Source of the DNA: an uncultured Acetobacteraceae bacterium
Lineage (GTDB): Bacteria > Pseudomonadota > Alphaproteobacteria > Acetobacterales > Acetobacteraceae
Length of the DNA: 33,417 nucleotides
NCBI GenBank assembly: GCA_937858325.1
Contig: CALMAB010000611.1
Coordinates: 1-33,417, forward strand
Reading direction: 5' to 3'
In this document: positions 1 through 8,348 of the stretch, piece by piece
Layout of the letters: the number at the start of each line of letters is the position of its first letter
Position numbering within the stretch: position 1 is the first letter of the stretch
Position numbers and translations under genes: made by a program
The notes under the pieces: model-generated
Database searches by the model: none
What the model was told of the DNA's origin: nothing
The model's input: only the letters and a program-made list of their open reading frames with translations

Positions 1-1709
1 GTGCTCAAGATCGCCCAGCAATTGGCGGCGGGGCGGCGCGCCGGGTCGTCGGCGACCACGGCGATCAGGCCCACGCCCTCCGCCGCCAATTGCTGGGCGA
101 GCTGGAGCACCGTCGGCCCGCCCTCCGCCGGCTGGCCACCGGTCATCGCAACGGCGTCGTTGAACAGGATCTTGTAGGTGATCGGCGCGCCGGCCGCGAC
201 GGCCTGGCGGATCGCCAGCAGGCCGGAGTGTTGGTAAGTGCCGTCCCCCATGTTGGCGAACATGTGCGGAACGGCGGTAAACGGCGCGAGGCCGACCCAG
301 GGCACGCCTTCGCCGCCCATTTGGCTGAAAGTCTTGGTTCCTTCCGAGGTGGTCAGCGCCATGGTGTGGCAGCCGATCCCCGCCATGGCGAAGCTGCCGT
401 CTGGCAGGCGCGTGCTGGTGCCGTGCGGGCACCCGGCGCAGAACGTCGGCGCGCGCGTCAGCAGGCCCGGCGTTCGGAAGGGGGTTGCAGCCGCCGCTGG
501 CCCGTCGATGTCCATGCCGCAGCGGCGGAGCACGCGGACGAGGGCCGCCATCGCAAGCTCCGGCGACAGCTCCATGGTCGCCGGCAGCAGCGGCGCGCCG
601 TCTCGGTCAAATTTGCCCTCGACGCTGGGCCGCTCCGCAAGGTCGTACAGCGCGGACCGAAGCTGGGTCTCGACATTCGGCCGCTTTTCCTCGACGACCA
701 GGATGACACGCTTGCCGCGCGCGAACTCCCGCATCCCCTCGGTTTCCAACGGCCAGGACAGCGCCACCTTGTAAACCGCGATGTCGGGATGCCGGTCCAG
801 GCCCAGGCGGCGCAGCGCGTGCACCGCGTCGTGGTGCGCCTTGCCGACCGTGACGATGCCGATGGACGCCTCCGCCCGCCCATGCACCAACCGATTCAGC
901 CCGTTCGCCCGCGCCCAGGCCCGCGCCGCCGGCAGCCGTTCCTCCACCATGCGGCGCTCAAGCTCGGCGCGCTCGGCCGGCCAGGGAAGTCGCGCATCCA
1001 GGTTCAGGCCATGCGGCGGCAGCGGCCGATCCGGGGTGACGAACTGCCGCCCGCTCGGGACGGTCACGACCGCGGACTGCTCCGCCGTTTCCGCAATCGT
1101 CTTCAACGCGACCCACAGCCCGACGTAACGTGACATGGCGATGCCGGCGAGGCCGTAATCCAATATCTCGCCGACATCGGCCGGTTGCAGCACCGGGATC
1201 TGCACGCTCTCGAAGATGCCGTCCGTCTGGTGTGGGAACACCGAGGAATGCGCCGCGTGGTCGTCGCCCGACACGGCCAATACACCGCCCAGCCGCGCGG
1301 TGCCGATCATGTTGGCGCAGCGGAGCGCGTCGGCGCTGCGGTCCACGCCGGGTCCCTTGCCGTACCACATGCCAAACACGCCATCAACGCGCTTGCCGGG
1401 AAAGGTGTCGATCTGTTGGCTGCCCCACAGCATCGTCGCTGCCAAGTCCTCGTTCAAGCCGGGCTGGAACCGGATGCCGTGATGCGTAAGCAGCTGTTCC
1501 TTGTGCCACAGCTCCCGGTCCAGGCCGCCGAGCGGCGATCCGCGGTAGCCCGAAACCAGCCCGCCGGTCCGCAGCCCGGCGGCACGGTCCAGCCGCGCTT
1601 GTTCCAGCAGCACACGCACCAGCGCCTGCGTGCCGGTCAGCAACGTCGGCTGGTCCAGGTCGGCGTAACGGCTATCAAGCGTCGTCGTGGCAGCAAAACC
1701 GATGTCCAT
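1..1709 (-). CDS. Indolepyruvate:ferredoxin oxidoreductase, fused type (partial, N-terminal ~569 aa)
   Basis: This frame is open from the ATG at 1709 to the left edge, so the stop lies outside the window and the ORF track omits it. The enzyme oxidatively decarboxylates aryl-pyruvates (transaminated aromatic amino acids) to acyl-CoA, reducing ferredoxin, with TPP and Fe-S clusters, in the cytoplasm. The N-terminus has the pyruvate-oxidoreductase-like segment GYRGSPLGGLDREL. A CAGCPHG motif lies near residue 424. The TPP-binding region has MGDGTYQHSG near 485 and NDAVAMTGGQ near 517. The fused proteobacterial form is about 1150 aa, so roughly half is visible; the gamma-subunit-like part must lie beyond the edge. 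A GGGAGG ribosome site precedes the ATG. It is divergent from an Lrp-type regulator, which suggests amino-acid-responsive control. Family assignment is firm; substrate preference is inferred. Confidence 0.9.
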   Translation of the reverse strand, partial: MDIGFAATTTLDSRYADLDQPTLLTGTQALVRVLLEQARLDRAAGLRTGGLVSGYRGSPLGGLDRELWHKEQLLTHHGIRFQPGLNEDLAATMLWGSQQIDTFPGKRVDGVFGMWYGKGPGVDRSADALRCANMIGTARLGGVLAVSGDDHAAHSSVFPHQTDGIFESVQIPVLQPADVGEILDYGLAGIAMSRYVGLWVALKTIAETAEQSAVVTVPSGRQFVTPDRPLPPHGLNLDARLPWPAERAELERRMVEERLPAARAWARANGLNRLVHGRAEASIGIVTVGKAHHDAVHALRRLGLDRHPDIAVYKVALSWPLETEGMREFARGKRVILVVEEKRPNVETQLRSALYDLAERPSVEGKFDRDGAPLLPATMELSPELAMAALVRVLRRCGMDIDGPAAAATPFRTPGLLTRAPTFCAGCPHGTSTRLPDGSFAMAGIGCHTMALTTSEGTKTFSQMGGEGVPWVGLAPFTAVPHMFANMGDGTYQHSGLLAIRQAVAAGAPITYKILFNDAVAMTGGQPAEGGPTVLQLAQQLAAEGVGLIAVVADDPARRPAANCWAILS

Positions 1710-1820
1710 AGAAGATGCCTCCCAAGAAGGCCGAACGCGCTTCGGCGTCCACGGCACGGCGCAGCATAGACCCGAAATAGGTAGCGAGTGCTGCCATAGT
1801 TGCGCTAACACGGCTCTGAA

Positions 1821-1839
1821 ATTGGCAGGGTTTGCCAAT
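1821..1839. promoter_or_regulatory. Palindromic candidate operator between divergent IOR and Lrp-type genes
   Basis: A perfect 7-bp inverted repeat, ATTGGCA-N5-TGCCAAT, lies in the 164-base region between the divergent oxidoreductase (ATG at 1709) and the Lrp-type regulator (ATG at 1874). Lrp/AsnC proteins commonly autoregulate and control a divergent neighbour through such imperfect or perfect dyads. The palindrome overlaps the more upstream TTG start proposed by the ORF track (1832), which favours the internal ATG at 1874 as the real start. The binding role is inferred, not demonstrated. Confidence 0.5.
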
Positions 1840-1873
1840 GCTGCGCTGCGATACAGCAGGATTGCCCACCGCC

Positions 1874-2350
1874 ATGCGTCTTGACCGGATCGATCTCGCC
1901 ATCCTGGACCACCTGCAACGCGACGGTCGCGCGACCAGCAACGAGGTGGCCAACGCCGCCGGGCTGTCTCCAAGTCCGGCGCACCGGCGGCAGAAACTGC
2001 TGGAGGAAAGCGGTATCATCCGCCGCTACGTGGCGCTGCTGGACCAAGATCGGGTCGGGCTACCGGTGAACGTTTTCGTGTCCGTCAAGCTTTCCGCCCA
2101 AACCGACGAGCATCTGGCGGCGTTCGAAAAGGCCATCGCCGGGTTTCCCGAGATCATGGAGTGCTATGTCATGTCGGGCGCCAGCGACTACTTGCTGCGG
2201 GTCGTCGCCCCCGACCTCGGCGCCTACGAAGAGTTCCTGCGCACCCAACTCACCCGCATCCCCGGCGTGCGTGGAGTGGAGAGCGCGTTCGCGCTGAAGC
2301 GCGTCGTGTATCGCACCAACCTGCCGATCCGCCGCAGGCCGCGGGCCTAG
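1874..2350 (+). CDS. Lrp/AsnC-family transcriptional regulator
   Basis: This 158-aa protein has an N-terminal winged HTH of AsnC type (RIDLAILDHLQRDGR, then a second helix ending in SPSPAHRRQKLLEESG) and a C-terminal RAM ligand-binding/oligomerisation domain (EIMECYVMSGASDYLLRV is the classic core). Length is normal for the family. I chose the ATG at 1874 because the DRIDLAIL segment normally begins the protein and the upstream TTG falls inside a palindrome. It probably senses an amino acid and controls the divergent indolepyruvate oxidoreductase and itself. The marC-like gene starts 4 nt after its stop, so the two are likely co-transcribed. Confidence 0.92.
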   Translation: MRLDRIDLAILDHLQRDGRATSNEVANAAGLSPSPAHRRQKLLEESGIIRRYVALLDQDRVGLPVNVFVSVKLSAQTDEHLAAFEKAIAGFPEIMECYVMSGASDYLLRVVAPDLGAYEEFLRTQLTRIPGVRGVESAFALKRVVYRTNLPIRRRPRA

Positions 2351-2354
2351 CGCC

Positions 2355-3011
2355 ATGCTTGCGGCACTCCTGCTGGCTTTCCCCGCGCTGTTCAGCATCA
2401 TCAATCCCATCGCCGGCGCGTTCATCTTCCGGGAGGCCACCACCGACCGCACGCATGAGGAGCGTGTCAAGCTGGCCCGCCGGGTCGGGCTGTACTCGCT
2501 GTTGGTGATGCTGGTTGCGTTGTGGGCCGGATCCTACGTGCTGGCGCTGTTCGGCGTCACCCTCGCCGCGCTGCGCATCGCCGGCGGCATCGTGCTCGCG
2601 CTTTTTGCTTGGGAGTTGCTGGGCACGCCCGAAAAGCGCGAAGGGCGCAAGCAGGAGCAGGCGGCCGACGCCGGCCCGGCTGTGGCGGAAGACGTGGCGT
2701 TCTTCCCGCTGACGCTGCCGTTCACCACCGGGCCGGGCACGATCGCGGTGGCCGTGGCGCTCGGCGCTGGGCATCCCAGGATGAGCGGGGCATGGGCTGG
2801 GTTCTATGCCGGGACCGGCCTTGCTGCGGCGGCGATGGCGGGAGCGATCTGGCTGACCTACGCCAATGCGGACCGCTTGTCCGACCTGCTGGGCCGCACC
2901 GGCAGCAAAACGGTGACTCGCCTTTCGGCCTTCATGCTGTTCTGCATCGGGGTGCAGATGCTGATCACCGGGGTGGAGGACGTGTTGGGGCCTTTGCTGG
3001 GCGCAAAGTAG
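2355..3011 (+). CDS. MarC family integral membrane protein (UPF0056)
   Basis: This 218-aa protein is almost entirely hydrophobic, with about six membrane segments. It has the family hallmarks: an N-terminal INPIAGAFIF segment (family consensus NPxGxxPxF) and PLTLPFTTGPGTIA in the middle, which is the most conserved MarC signature. Length matches the family (about 200-220 aa). The molecular function of MarC proteins is unsettled; the early link to multiple antibiotic resistance in E. coli was not upheld, so no substrate should be inferred. It starts 4 nt downstream of the Lrp-type regulator and is probably translated from the same message. Confidence 0.9.
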   Translation: MLAALLLAFPALFSIINPIAGAFIFREATTDRTHEERVKLARRVGLYSLLVMLVALWAGSYVLALFGVTLAALRIAGGIVLALFAWELLGTPEKREGRKQEQAADAGPAVAEDVAFFPLTLPFTTGPGTIAVAVALGAGHPRMSGAWAGFYAGTGLAAAAMAGAIWLTYANADRLSDLLGRTGSKTVTRLSAFMLFCIGVQMLITGVEDVLGPLLGAK

Positions 3012-3049
3012 CCGGGCAACTCCGGAAGCGAGGCGGCGTTGCCTGGCCA

Positions 3050-3994
3050 ATGAACGAATTCAGCCTAAACGACCTCGACGCCAAGTTGCTCGAGTTGGCC
3101 CGAGCCGTGCAAGACACGGGTTACACATTCACCACTCCCACCCCGGCCACCCATGCCCGCGTCAACGCGCGCGCCAGTTCAGCTTGGGCGCAAGACTTGG
3201 CCGGCGTCTTCGGGTGGAGCCGCCCGTTCCGTGAGGGCCTCCTGCCGCCCGGCATCCTGGCGCTCATGCGGGAGGCCGGCGTGCTCGTTTCTGGCGACGG
3301 CGGCCTGCGCAGCACCATACGGCTGTCCAGCCTGGACGGCCTGCTGTTCGTGCATTCCGCTTACCCGACCACGGCGGCAGACTCGGTGTTTTTCGGACCC
3401 GACACCTACCGGTTCGCCCGCGCCATCCTGGCCCAGCTCGAACAAGGCGGCCCAGTGCGCCGTGCCGTGGACATCGGCTGCGGCGCCGGACCCGGCGCTA
3501 TCCTGGTAGCGCGGACCCGCCCGGATGCCGAGGTGCTGGCGGTTGATATCAATGCCTCGGCTTTGCGCATGACGCGGGTCAACGCGGTGCTGGCTGGGGC
3601 GCAAGCCGCGGCGGTGAACAGCAACTTGCTTTCCGATGTTGCCGGGTCGTTCGACTTGATCGTCGCAAACCCGCCCTACCTTATTGATCCCGGAGCGCGG
3701 GCCTACCGCCATGGCGGGGGACCGCTCGGCGCCGGGCTGTCGCTTGCGATCCTGAACACTGCGCTGGAGCGGCTGTCGCCAGGCGGCACGCTGCTGCTGT
3801 ACACTGGTGCCGCCATCGTGAACGGGACTGACCCCTTTAAGATGGCCGCACTTGCCCAAATAGGCGGGTCCGGGGCGAGTTGGACGTATGAGGAACTCGA
3901 CCCCGACGTGTTCGGCGAGGAGTTGGACGGCGGCGCTTACGCGGCCGCCGACCGAATCGCTGCCGTGGTCCTGACAATCAAGAAATGGGAATGA
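3050..3994 (+). CDS. Class I SAM-dependent methyltransferase, PrmC/HemK-like
   Basis: The ORF-track entry from 2522 reads through marC in another frame; the real protein begins at the ATG at 3050 (MNEFSLNDLD), giving 314 aa. The SAM-binding glycine loop VDIGCGAGPGA is at about residue 140, the acidic end of strand 2 (AVDIN) follows, and the catalytic NPPY tetrapeptide is at about 207. NPPY is typical of N-methyltransferases acting on amide or amino groups (PrmC, adenine MTases). The N-terminal ~100 residues are helical and not the PrmC helical domain I would expect, so the substrate may differ. It ends 6 nt before the HDO-fold gene, and the pair look like an operon. Confidence 0.85.
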   Translation: MNEFSLNDLDAKLLELARAVQDTGYTFTTPTPATHARVNARASSAWAQDLAGVFGWSRPFREGLLPPGILALMREAGVLVSGDGGLRSTIRLSSLDGLLFVHSAYPTTAADSVFFGPDTYRFARAILAQLEQGGPVRRAVDIGCGAGPGAILVARTRPDAEVLAVDINASALRMTRVNAVLAGAQAAAVNSNLLSDVAGSFDLIVANPPYLIDPGARAYRHGGGPLGAGLSLAILNTALERLSPGGTLLLYTGAAIVNGTDPFKMAALAQIGGSGASWTYEELDPDVFGEELDGGAYAAADRIAAVVLTIKKWE

Positions 3995-4000
3995 AACGAC

Positions 4001-4885
4001 ATGCCTGACGGCAGCCTGCACCCTACCCTTACGGCCGACGATCATTGGCACCGCCGGCTGGCGGCCTTCAACAACCGCCGGTTCGCTCCGGCGCTGCCCA
4101 GCCCGGATTGGCAAGGCGACATTGAAGCGCAATCGAGGCTGCTGATCGAGGAAGGGGTGTGGCTTGAAGCAGGGCGCGCCGCAGTTGCCGAACGGGCGGC
4201 CCGGGCGCCCCGTGACCCCGACGGCTTCGTAGCTTGGTTTGAAGAGCTGGACCGCACCGGGCCGGGGCAGAACGACTCCTTGTTCCCTTGGCTGGCCGAG
4301 ACCGCCACTCGGGAGGAGATGTGCTGGTTCCTGACGCAGGAAGTCGCCGGCGAAGCTGGGTTCGAGGACCTGGCGGCGCTGACCCAGGTGCGAATGCCGC
4401 AGCGGCCGAAGCTGGAAATTGCCCGAAATTACTGGGATGAGATGGGGCGCGGCAATCCCAAGGGTATGCATGGGCCATTGCTTGAAACGCTGGCGCACCG
4501 GCTGGGCCTGGCCCCCGAGGTCGAAACGACAGTGTGGGAAAGCCTGGCGCTGGCCAACACGATGGCCGGGCTGGCAGCCAACCGGCGGTATGCTTTCCAA
4601 TCCATGGGAGCATTGGGCGTCATCGAGCAAACGGCGCCGGGCCGCGCGGCGCTGGTGGCGCAGGGCCTGAAGCGTTTGGGCGTGCCGGCCAGCGACCGGC
4701 ACTATTTCGACTTGCATTCCGTGTTGGATGTGAAGCACTCGGCGGCGTGGAATGCCGAGGCGCTGCACCCGCTGGTGGCGGACAATCCAGAACTCGCGCC
4801 GGCCATCGCGGAGGGCGCGCTGATGCGCTTGGAATGCGGTGCAGCCTGCTTCTGGCGGTATCGTCAGGAATTTGGCCTGAACTGA
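4001..4885 (+). CDS. Iron-containing redox enzyme, heme-oxygenase-like diiron (HDO/TenA-fold) family
   Basis: This 294-aa, all-helical protein carries residues in the pattern of non-heme diiron HDO enzymes (relatives of UndA, CADD and the SznF central domain). These are Glu114 (LTQEVAGEAGFEDL), the NYWDEMG segment at 143-149, His157, and the last helix YFDLHSVLDVKHSAAW with His239, Asp243 and His246. Family members activate O2 for N-oxygenation, oxidative decarboxylation or C-C cleavage of small amines and acids, so the product cannot be named. It follows the methyltransferase by 6 nt, and the pair suggests a two-step modification of an amino-acid-like substrate. The ligand assignments are my reading of motif spacing, not an alignment. 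Confidence 0.82.
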   Translation: MPDGSLHPTLTADDHWHRRLAAFNNRRFAPALPSPDWQGDIEAQSRLLIEEGVWLEAGRAAVAERAARAPRDPDGFVAWFEELDRTGPGQNDSLFPWLAETATREEMCWFLTQEVAGEAGFEDLAALTQVRMPQRPKLEIARNYWDEMGRGNPKGMHGPLLETLAHRLGLAPEVETTVWESLALANTMAGLAANRRYAFQSMGALGVIEQTAPGRAALVAQGLKRLGVPASDRHYFDLHSVLDVKHSAAWNAEALHPLVADNPELAPAIAEGALMRLECGAACFWRYRQEFGLN

Positions 4886-4895
4886 TCGGCCCGTT

Positions 4896-4917
4896 GCCGG
4901 GTTTGGCACGACCCGGC
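4896..4917 (+). terminator. Stem-loop after the HDO gene (possible terminator)
   Basis: GCCGGGT-N8-ACCCGGC forms a perfect 7-bp stem, 10 nt after the HDO-gene stop codon. There is no good T-run after it, so intrinsic termination is only possible. A second imperfect hairpin follows at 4936-4970 (GCAGGGCGGC paired with GCCGCTCTGC, 9 of 10). Together they separate the HDO gene from the amidase. Confidence 0.4.
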
Positions 4918-5058
4918 GGCCTATTATCGAGACCGGCAGGGCGGCAAAAATCTCTTGTTCGCCGCTCTGCTGCGTCGAAGCGGACCCTGGCAGCGGCGTC
5001 CAAGTGACCCGAACGGCACCGCTCAGGTCTGCCGCTCACTGGACGATGCTGGGATGGC

Positions 5059-6612
5059 GTGCAAGGCTCCCTGCATTGTGCGAAGGTTTCGAGCTGGAAT
5101 GCCGGTGGAAGCCAAACCTTGAACGAGCCTTGTGATCTTGATGCAGTTGAGGCTCGACGGCTGATCGGTTGCAAGCGGCTATCCGCTGCCGAACTGACCG
5201 AAAGCTGCATTGCACGTATCCTCGCCATCGACCCGGCGGTGAACGCCTTGGTAGCTCCCGACTTTGACCGCGCCCGTGCCGCCTCAGCAGCCTGCGACGC
5301 CGCCACGATGCGTGGCGACGCGCTGGGTCCCCTGCACGGCCTGCCCTTGGGCGTGAAGGATTTGGAGGACGTGGCGGGCCTACGCACCACTTACGGCAGC
5401 ACGTTGTTCGGCGACCACGTGCCCGAGCGGGACGAATTGACCGTGCAGGCCGTACGGTGGTCGGGCGCGATCGTGCTGGGCAAAACCAATACGCCGGAGT
5501 GGGGCGCCGGTGCCAACACGCGGAATGCCGTGTACGGCGCGACGGGCAACCCGTTTGATCCCACGCGCTCCGCGGCCGGGTCATCGGGCGGGTCGGCGTC
5601 GGCGCTGGCGACCTGGATGGTGCCGCTAGCCACCGGGTCCGACATGGGCGGCTCGCTGCGCAACCCGGCCGCGTTCTGCGGCATCGTCGGGTTTCGCCCC
5701 ACGCCGGGTTTGGTGCCGAGCGAGAAACGGGCGCTGGGCTGGAACCCGCTTTCCGTGCTGGGACCGATGGCGCGCACCGTGCCGGACCTGTGCCTGTTGC
5801 TGTCATGCATGGCGTCCGATGATGCACGGGACCCGCTGGCCTACACGGTTGCCGGACGGGCAGTACGACAAAGCGCGGATTTTGCCACGCCTGGCACTGT
5901 CGATCTGGCCGGACTGCGCGTGGCGCTTACGCCTGATTTCGGCATTGCGCCGACCGAGCGGCACGTCGCCGAGGTGTTCGCCGAGAAGGTCGCGCTGTTC
6001 CGCCATGTCTTCGCCCGTTGCGAGGAAGCATCGCCGGATTGCGAAGGCACGAACGAGGCATTCGAGGCGTTGCGCGCTGCCGCGGCGCTGGCCAGCCACC
6101 ATGACCGGGTCCGCGACACGCCGGATGCGGTTGGCCCCAACGTGCATGCGGACGTCGCGGCGGGCTTGCGGCTCAGCGCGCTCGACGTAGCGCGGGCGAT
6201 GCAGCACCAAACGGTGCTGTATCACCGCTGGGTCGAATTCTTCGAGGGTTACGACGTCATCCTGTCGCCCGCTGTCACCATCAGCCCACGGCCTTGGTCG
6301 GAACTGTTTCCCGCCAGCATCGACGGCGTGCCCACCCGCACGTATTTCCATTGGCTCGCATTGGCCTACGCCGTGTCGATTGTGGGCCACCCTGCGGCGT
6401 CGCTGCCAGTTGGGCTGGACCGCAACGGCATGCCGTTCGGCTTGCAGATCGTGGGACGGCGCGGCGGCGATGCCCAAGTGCTGGCAGTCGCCGCGGCGCT
6501 GGAGCGCCTGCTGGCCGACGATCATCGCACAGCCCGCCCAGTGCCCGACATTGCGGCGCTTGCCGCCGCGGCGCCGTTGCGCGACGCACCGGGCTTTCTC
6601 GGTTTCGGCTGA
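5059..6612 (+). CDS. Amidase signature (AS) family amidase
   Basis: This protein of up to 517 aa hydrolyses amide bonds in the cytoplasm through a Ser-cisSer-Lys triad. Numbering from the GTG at 5059, the Lys is K100 (LPLGVKDLED), the cis-Ser lies in AAGSSGGSASA (about 175), and the nucleophile is about Ser199 in GSDMGGSLRNPA. Length is typical. The start is uncertain: the GTG at 5059 has weak spacing to a GGGA, while a TTG at 5119 has GGTGGA seven bases upstream and would remove an atypical N-terminus. No substrate can be assigned; relatives act on aliphatic or aryl amides, 6-aminohexanoate cyclic dimer or Gln-tRNA. Downstream, 6613-6837 shows no convincing gene, so the link to the acyl-CoA operon is unclear. 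Confidence 0.9.
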   Translation: MQGSLHCAKVSSWNAGGSQTLNEPCDLDAVEARRLIGCKRLSAAELTESCIARILAIDPAVNALVAPDFDRARAASAACDAATMRGDALGPLHGLPLGVKDLEDVAGLRTTYGSTLFGDHVPERDELTVQAVRWSGAIVLGKTNTPEWGAGANTRNAVYGATGNPFDPTRSAAGSSGGSASALATWMVPLATGSDMGGSLRNPAAFCGIVGFRPTPGLVPSEKRALGWNPLSVLGPMARTVPDLCLLLSCMASDDARDPLAYTVAGRAVRQSADFATPGTVDLAGLRVALTPDFGIAPTERHVAEVFAEKVALFRHVFARCEEASPDCEGTNEAFEALRAAAALASHHDRVRDTPDAVGPNVHADVAAGLRLSALDVARAMQHQTVLYHRWVEFFEGYDVILSPAVTISPRPWSELFPASIDGVPTRTYFHWLALAYAVSIVGHPAASLPVGLDRNGMPFGLQIVGRRGGDAQVLAVAAALERLLADDHRTARPVPDIAALAAAAPLRDAPGFLGFG

Positions 6613-6837
6613 CCCAGAGCGGGCACTTCGCCTATTGAAGCCAAACAAGTTTCGCAGAACTCGGTCGCGACGCCTACACGCCGCCCTTCAGACCTGGCAT
6701 GGTCGTGGCAAGCAATTGGGAGGCGTATCCGTGACCCTGATCTGTCTCGGTCGGAGCCGTTCCGCGTCGTCCTCGACGGCGCTGCTGCCACCAGCGTGTC
6801 AAGCAGCCAACTGCCACTGTGGCGGCTCGGTGCAGCT

Positions 6838-7200
6838 ATGACCGGCCCCGGGCCAGAGTCCGAGTACCGCGCCCACCTGCGGGATGGGCGCTTCATGATC
6901 CAGCGAAGCCGCGCCACCGGCGTCCACGTCTTCTACCCGCGCGTTGCTGTCCCTGGCACCGGGGAGCAGGATTTAGAATGGGTGGCGGCCAGCGGCCTTG
7001 CCACCGTTTACGCCATCACGGTGAACCGCACGCGGGAAGGGGCCTATAACGTCGCCCTGGTGGACCTCGACGAGGGACCGCGCATGATGACCCGCATCGA
7101 CGGGATCGAGACCGTGCCCATCGGAACCCGCGTCTCTGCCCGCATCATCGAGCAGGACGGCGCGCCGCTGGTCGTTTTCGTCCCGGAGCAGGCGGCATGA
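6838..7200 (+). CDS. DUF35-type OB-fold protein with degenerate zinc ribbon
   Basis: This 120-aa protein matches the DUF35 (ChsH2-like) acyl-CoA-associated family. It has a short N-terminal rubredoxin-like segment, then an OB-fold (DLEWVAASGLATVYAITVNR). In canonical members four cysteines hold zinc. Here the equivalent positions read QRSRATG and VAVPGTG, so all four are replaced. The FYPR motif between them is retained. The ATG at 6838 is chosen over the upstream GTG because conserved sequence begins after it. It overlaps the next gene by ATGA. Known DUF35 proteins bind thiolase-fold partners (Ltp2-ChsH2; archaeal thiolase/HMG-CoA synthase complexes) and channel CoA substrates, so this is probably the partner of the next protein. 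Confidence 0.82.
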   Translation: MTGPGPESEYRAHLRDGRFMIQRSRATGVHVFYPRVAVPGTGEQDLEWVAASGLATVYAITVNRTREGAYNVALVDLDEGPRMMTRIDGIETVPIGTRVSARIIEQDGAPLVVFVPEQAA

Positions 7201-8348
7201 CGCACCCGCTTCGCGGCCGGGCGGCGGTGGTCGGCATCGGCTCTGCCGGCTGCGGCGAGGCGCCGGGCCGCACCGCCAACGAGCTGATGGCGGAGGCCGC
7301 GTTGGCCGCCGTTGCCGACGCCGGGCTTGCGCTGCACGACATCGACGGAATTTTCGCCGCGACCAGCACGCACGCCTTCCCGACGCTGTCCGTTGCCGAG
7401 TACCTTGGCATTCAGCCCCGCTACTTTGACGGCACCAACGTCGGCGGATCAAGCTTCGAGGCGCACCTGCTCAGCGCCGCGCTGGCGCTGGACGCCGGGC
7501 TGTGCGACGCGGCGCTGATCTGCTACGGCAGCAACCAGCGCACAGCGGGCGGCCGCCTGGTTTCTATGAGCGAGCCGCAGGCGCATGAAGCGCCATACAA
7601 GCCGCGCCATCCCATTACCGCCTACGCCTTGGCGGCCAGCCGGCACATGCACCAGTTCGGCACCACCCGCGCCATGCTGGCAGAAGTGGCGGTTGCCGCC
7701 CGCGCATGGGCCAACCTGAACCCGGCCGCCTTTGCCCGCGGGCCGCTCTCGGTTGATGACGTGCTGGGCGCCCGCATGGTCAGCGACCCGCTGGCCACCG
7801 CTGATTGCTGCCTGGTGACGGACGGCGGCGGCGCTTGCGTGCTGGTGCGGGCGGATCGCGCCCGCGACCTCAAGCATCCGCCGGCGTATCTGCTGGGCGC
7901 GGCCGGGGCTGGCTGGCACCGGGCCGTGATGTGCATGCCGGACCTCACGATCACCGCCGCCACCGACAGCGGGCCGCGTGCCTACGCCATGGCGGGCGTC
8001 CTGCCGTCCGACGTGCGGCTGGCCATGCTGTATGACGCCTTCACGATCAACACGCTGCTGTTCCTGGAAGACCTCGGCTTCTGCGCCAAGGGGGAAGGAG
8101 GGCCGTTCGTCCAGGGCGGCGCCATCGCGCCCGGCGGGCGGCTCGCGGTCAACACCAACGGCGGCGGGCTGTCCTGCGTGCATCCCGGCATGTACGGCAT
8201 GTTCCTGATCCTGGAGGCCGTGACCCAGTTGCGCGGCGACGCCGGTGAGCGACAGGTGTCGGGCCTCGACGTCGCCCTCGTGCATGGCAACGGCGGCACG
8301 CTGTCCAGCCAATGCACGGCGTTGCTGGGCACGGCAGCGGCGCTTTGA
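7197..8348 (+). CDS. Thiolase-fold acyl-CoA enzyme (SCP-x/Ltp2-like), probable retro-aldolase or non-classical thiolase
   Basis: This 383-aa protein has the two-lobed thiolase fold of the SCP-x branch. It keeps the late NTNGGGLSCVHPGMYG motif with the active-site His, and the C-terminal VHGNGGTLSSQ loop. The usual nucleophilic Cys motif is replaced by NVGGSSFEAH, and the second catalytic Cys loop (CxGGG) reads HGNGG. Ltp2-type steroid side-chain aldolases likewise lack the thiolase cysteines and work with a DUF35 partner, which is exactly the preceding gene (4-nt overlap). Retro-aldol cleavage of a beta-hydroxyacyl-CoA is therefore a reasonable inference; a classical thiolase is less likely. 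It overlaps or abuts the acyl-CoA synthetase gene. Confidence 0.85.
   Translation: MTHPLRGRAAVVGIGSAGCGEAPGRTANELMAEAALAAVADAGLALHDIDGIFAATSTHAFPTLSVAEYLGIQPRYFDGTNVGGSSFEAHLLSAALALDAGLCDAALICYGSNQRTAGGRLVSMSEPQAHEAPYKPRHPITAYALAASRHMHQFGTTRAMLAEVAVAARAWANLNPAAFARGPLSVDDVLGARMVSDPLATADCCLVTDGGGACVLVRADRARDLKHPPAYLLGAAGAGWHRAVMCMPDLTITAATDSGPRAYAMAGVLPSDVRLAMLYDAFTINTLLFLEDLGFCAKGEGGPFVQGGAIAPGGRLAVNTNGGGLSCVHPGMYGMFLILEAVTQLRGDAGERQVSGLDVALVHGNGGTLSSQCTALLGTAAAL

Noticed and set aside
2522-3049. N-terminal extension of the methyltransferase ORF through marC
   Set aside because: Out-of-frame reading of marC; conserved methyltransferase sequence begins at the ATG at 3050.
3179-4909. 576-aa minus-strand ORF opposite methyltransferase and HDO genes
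   Set aside because: Shadow of real plus-strand genes, rich in Arg, Gln and His, with no recognisable domain.
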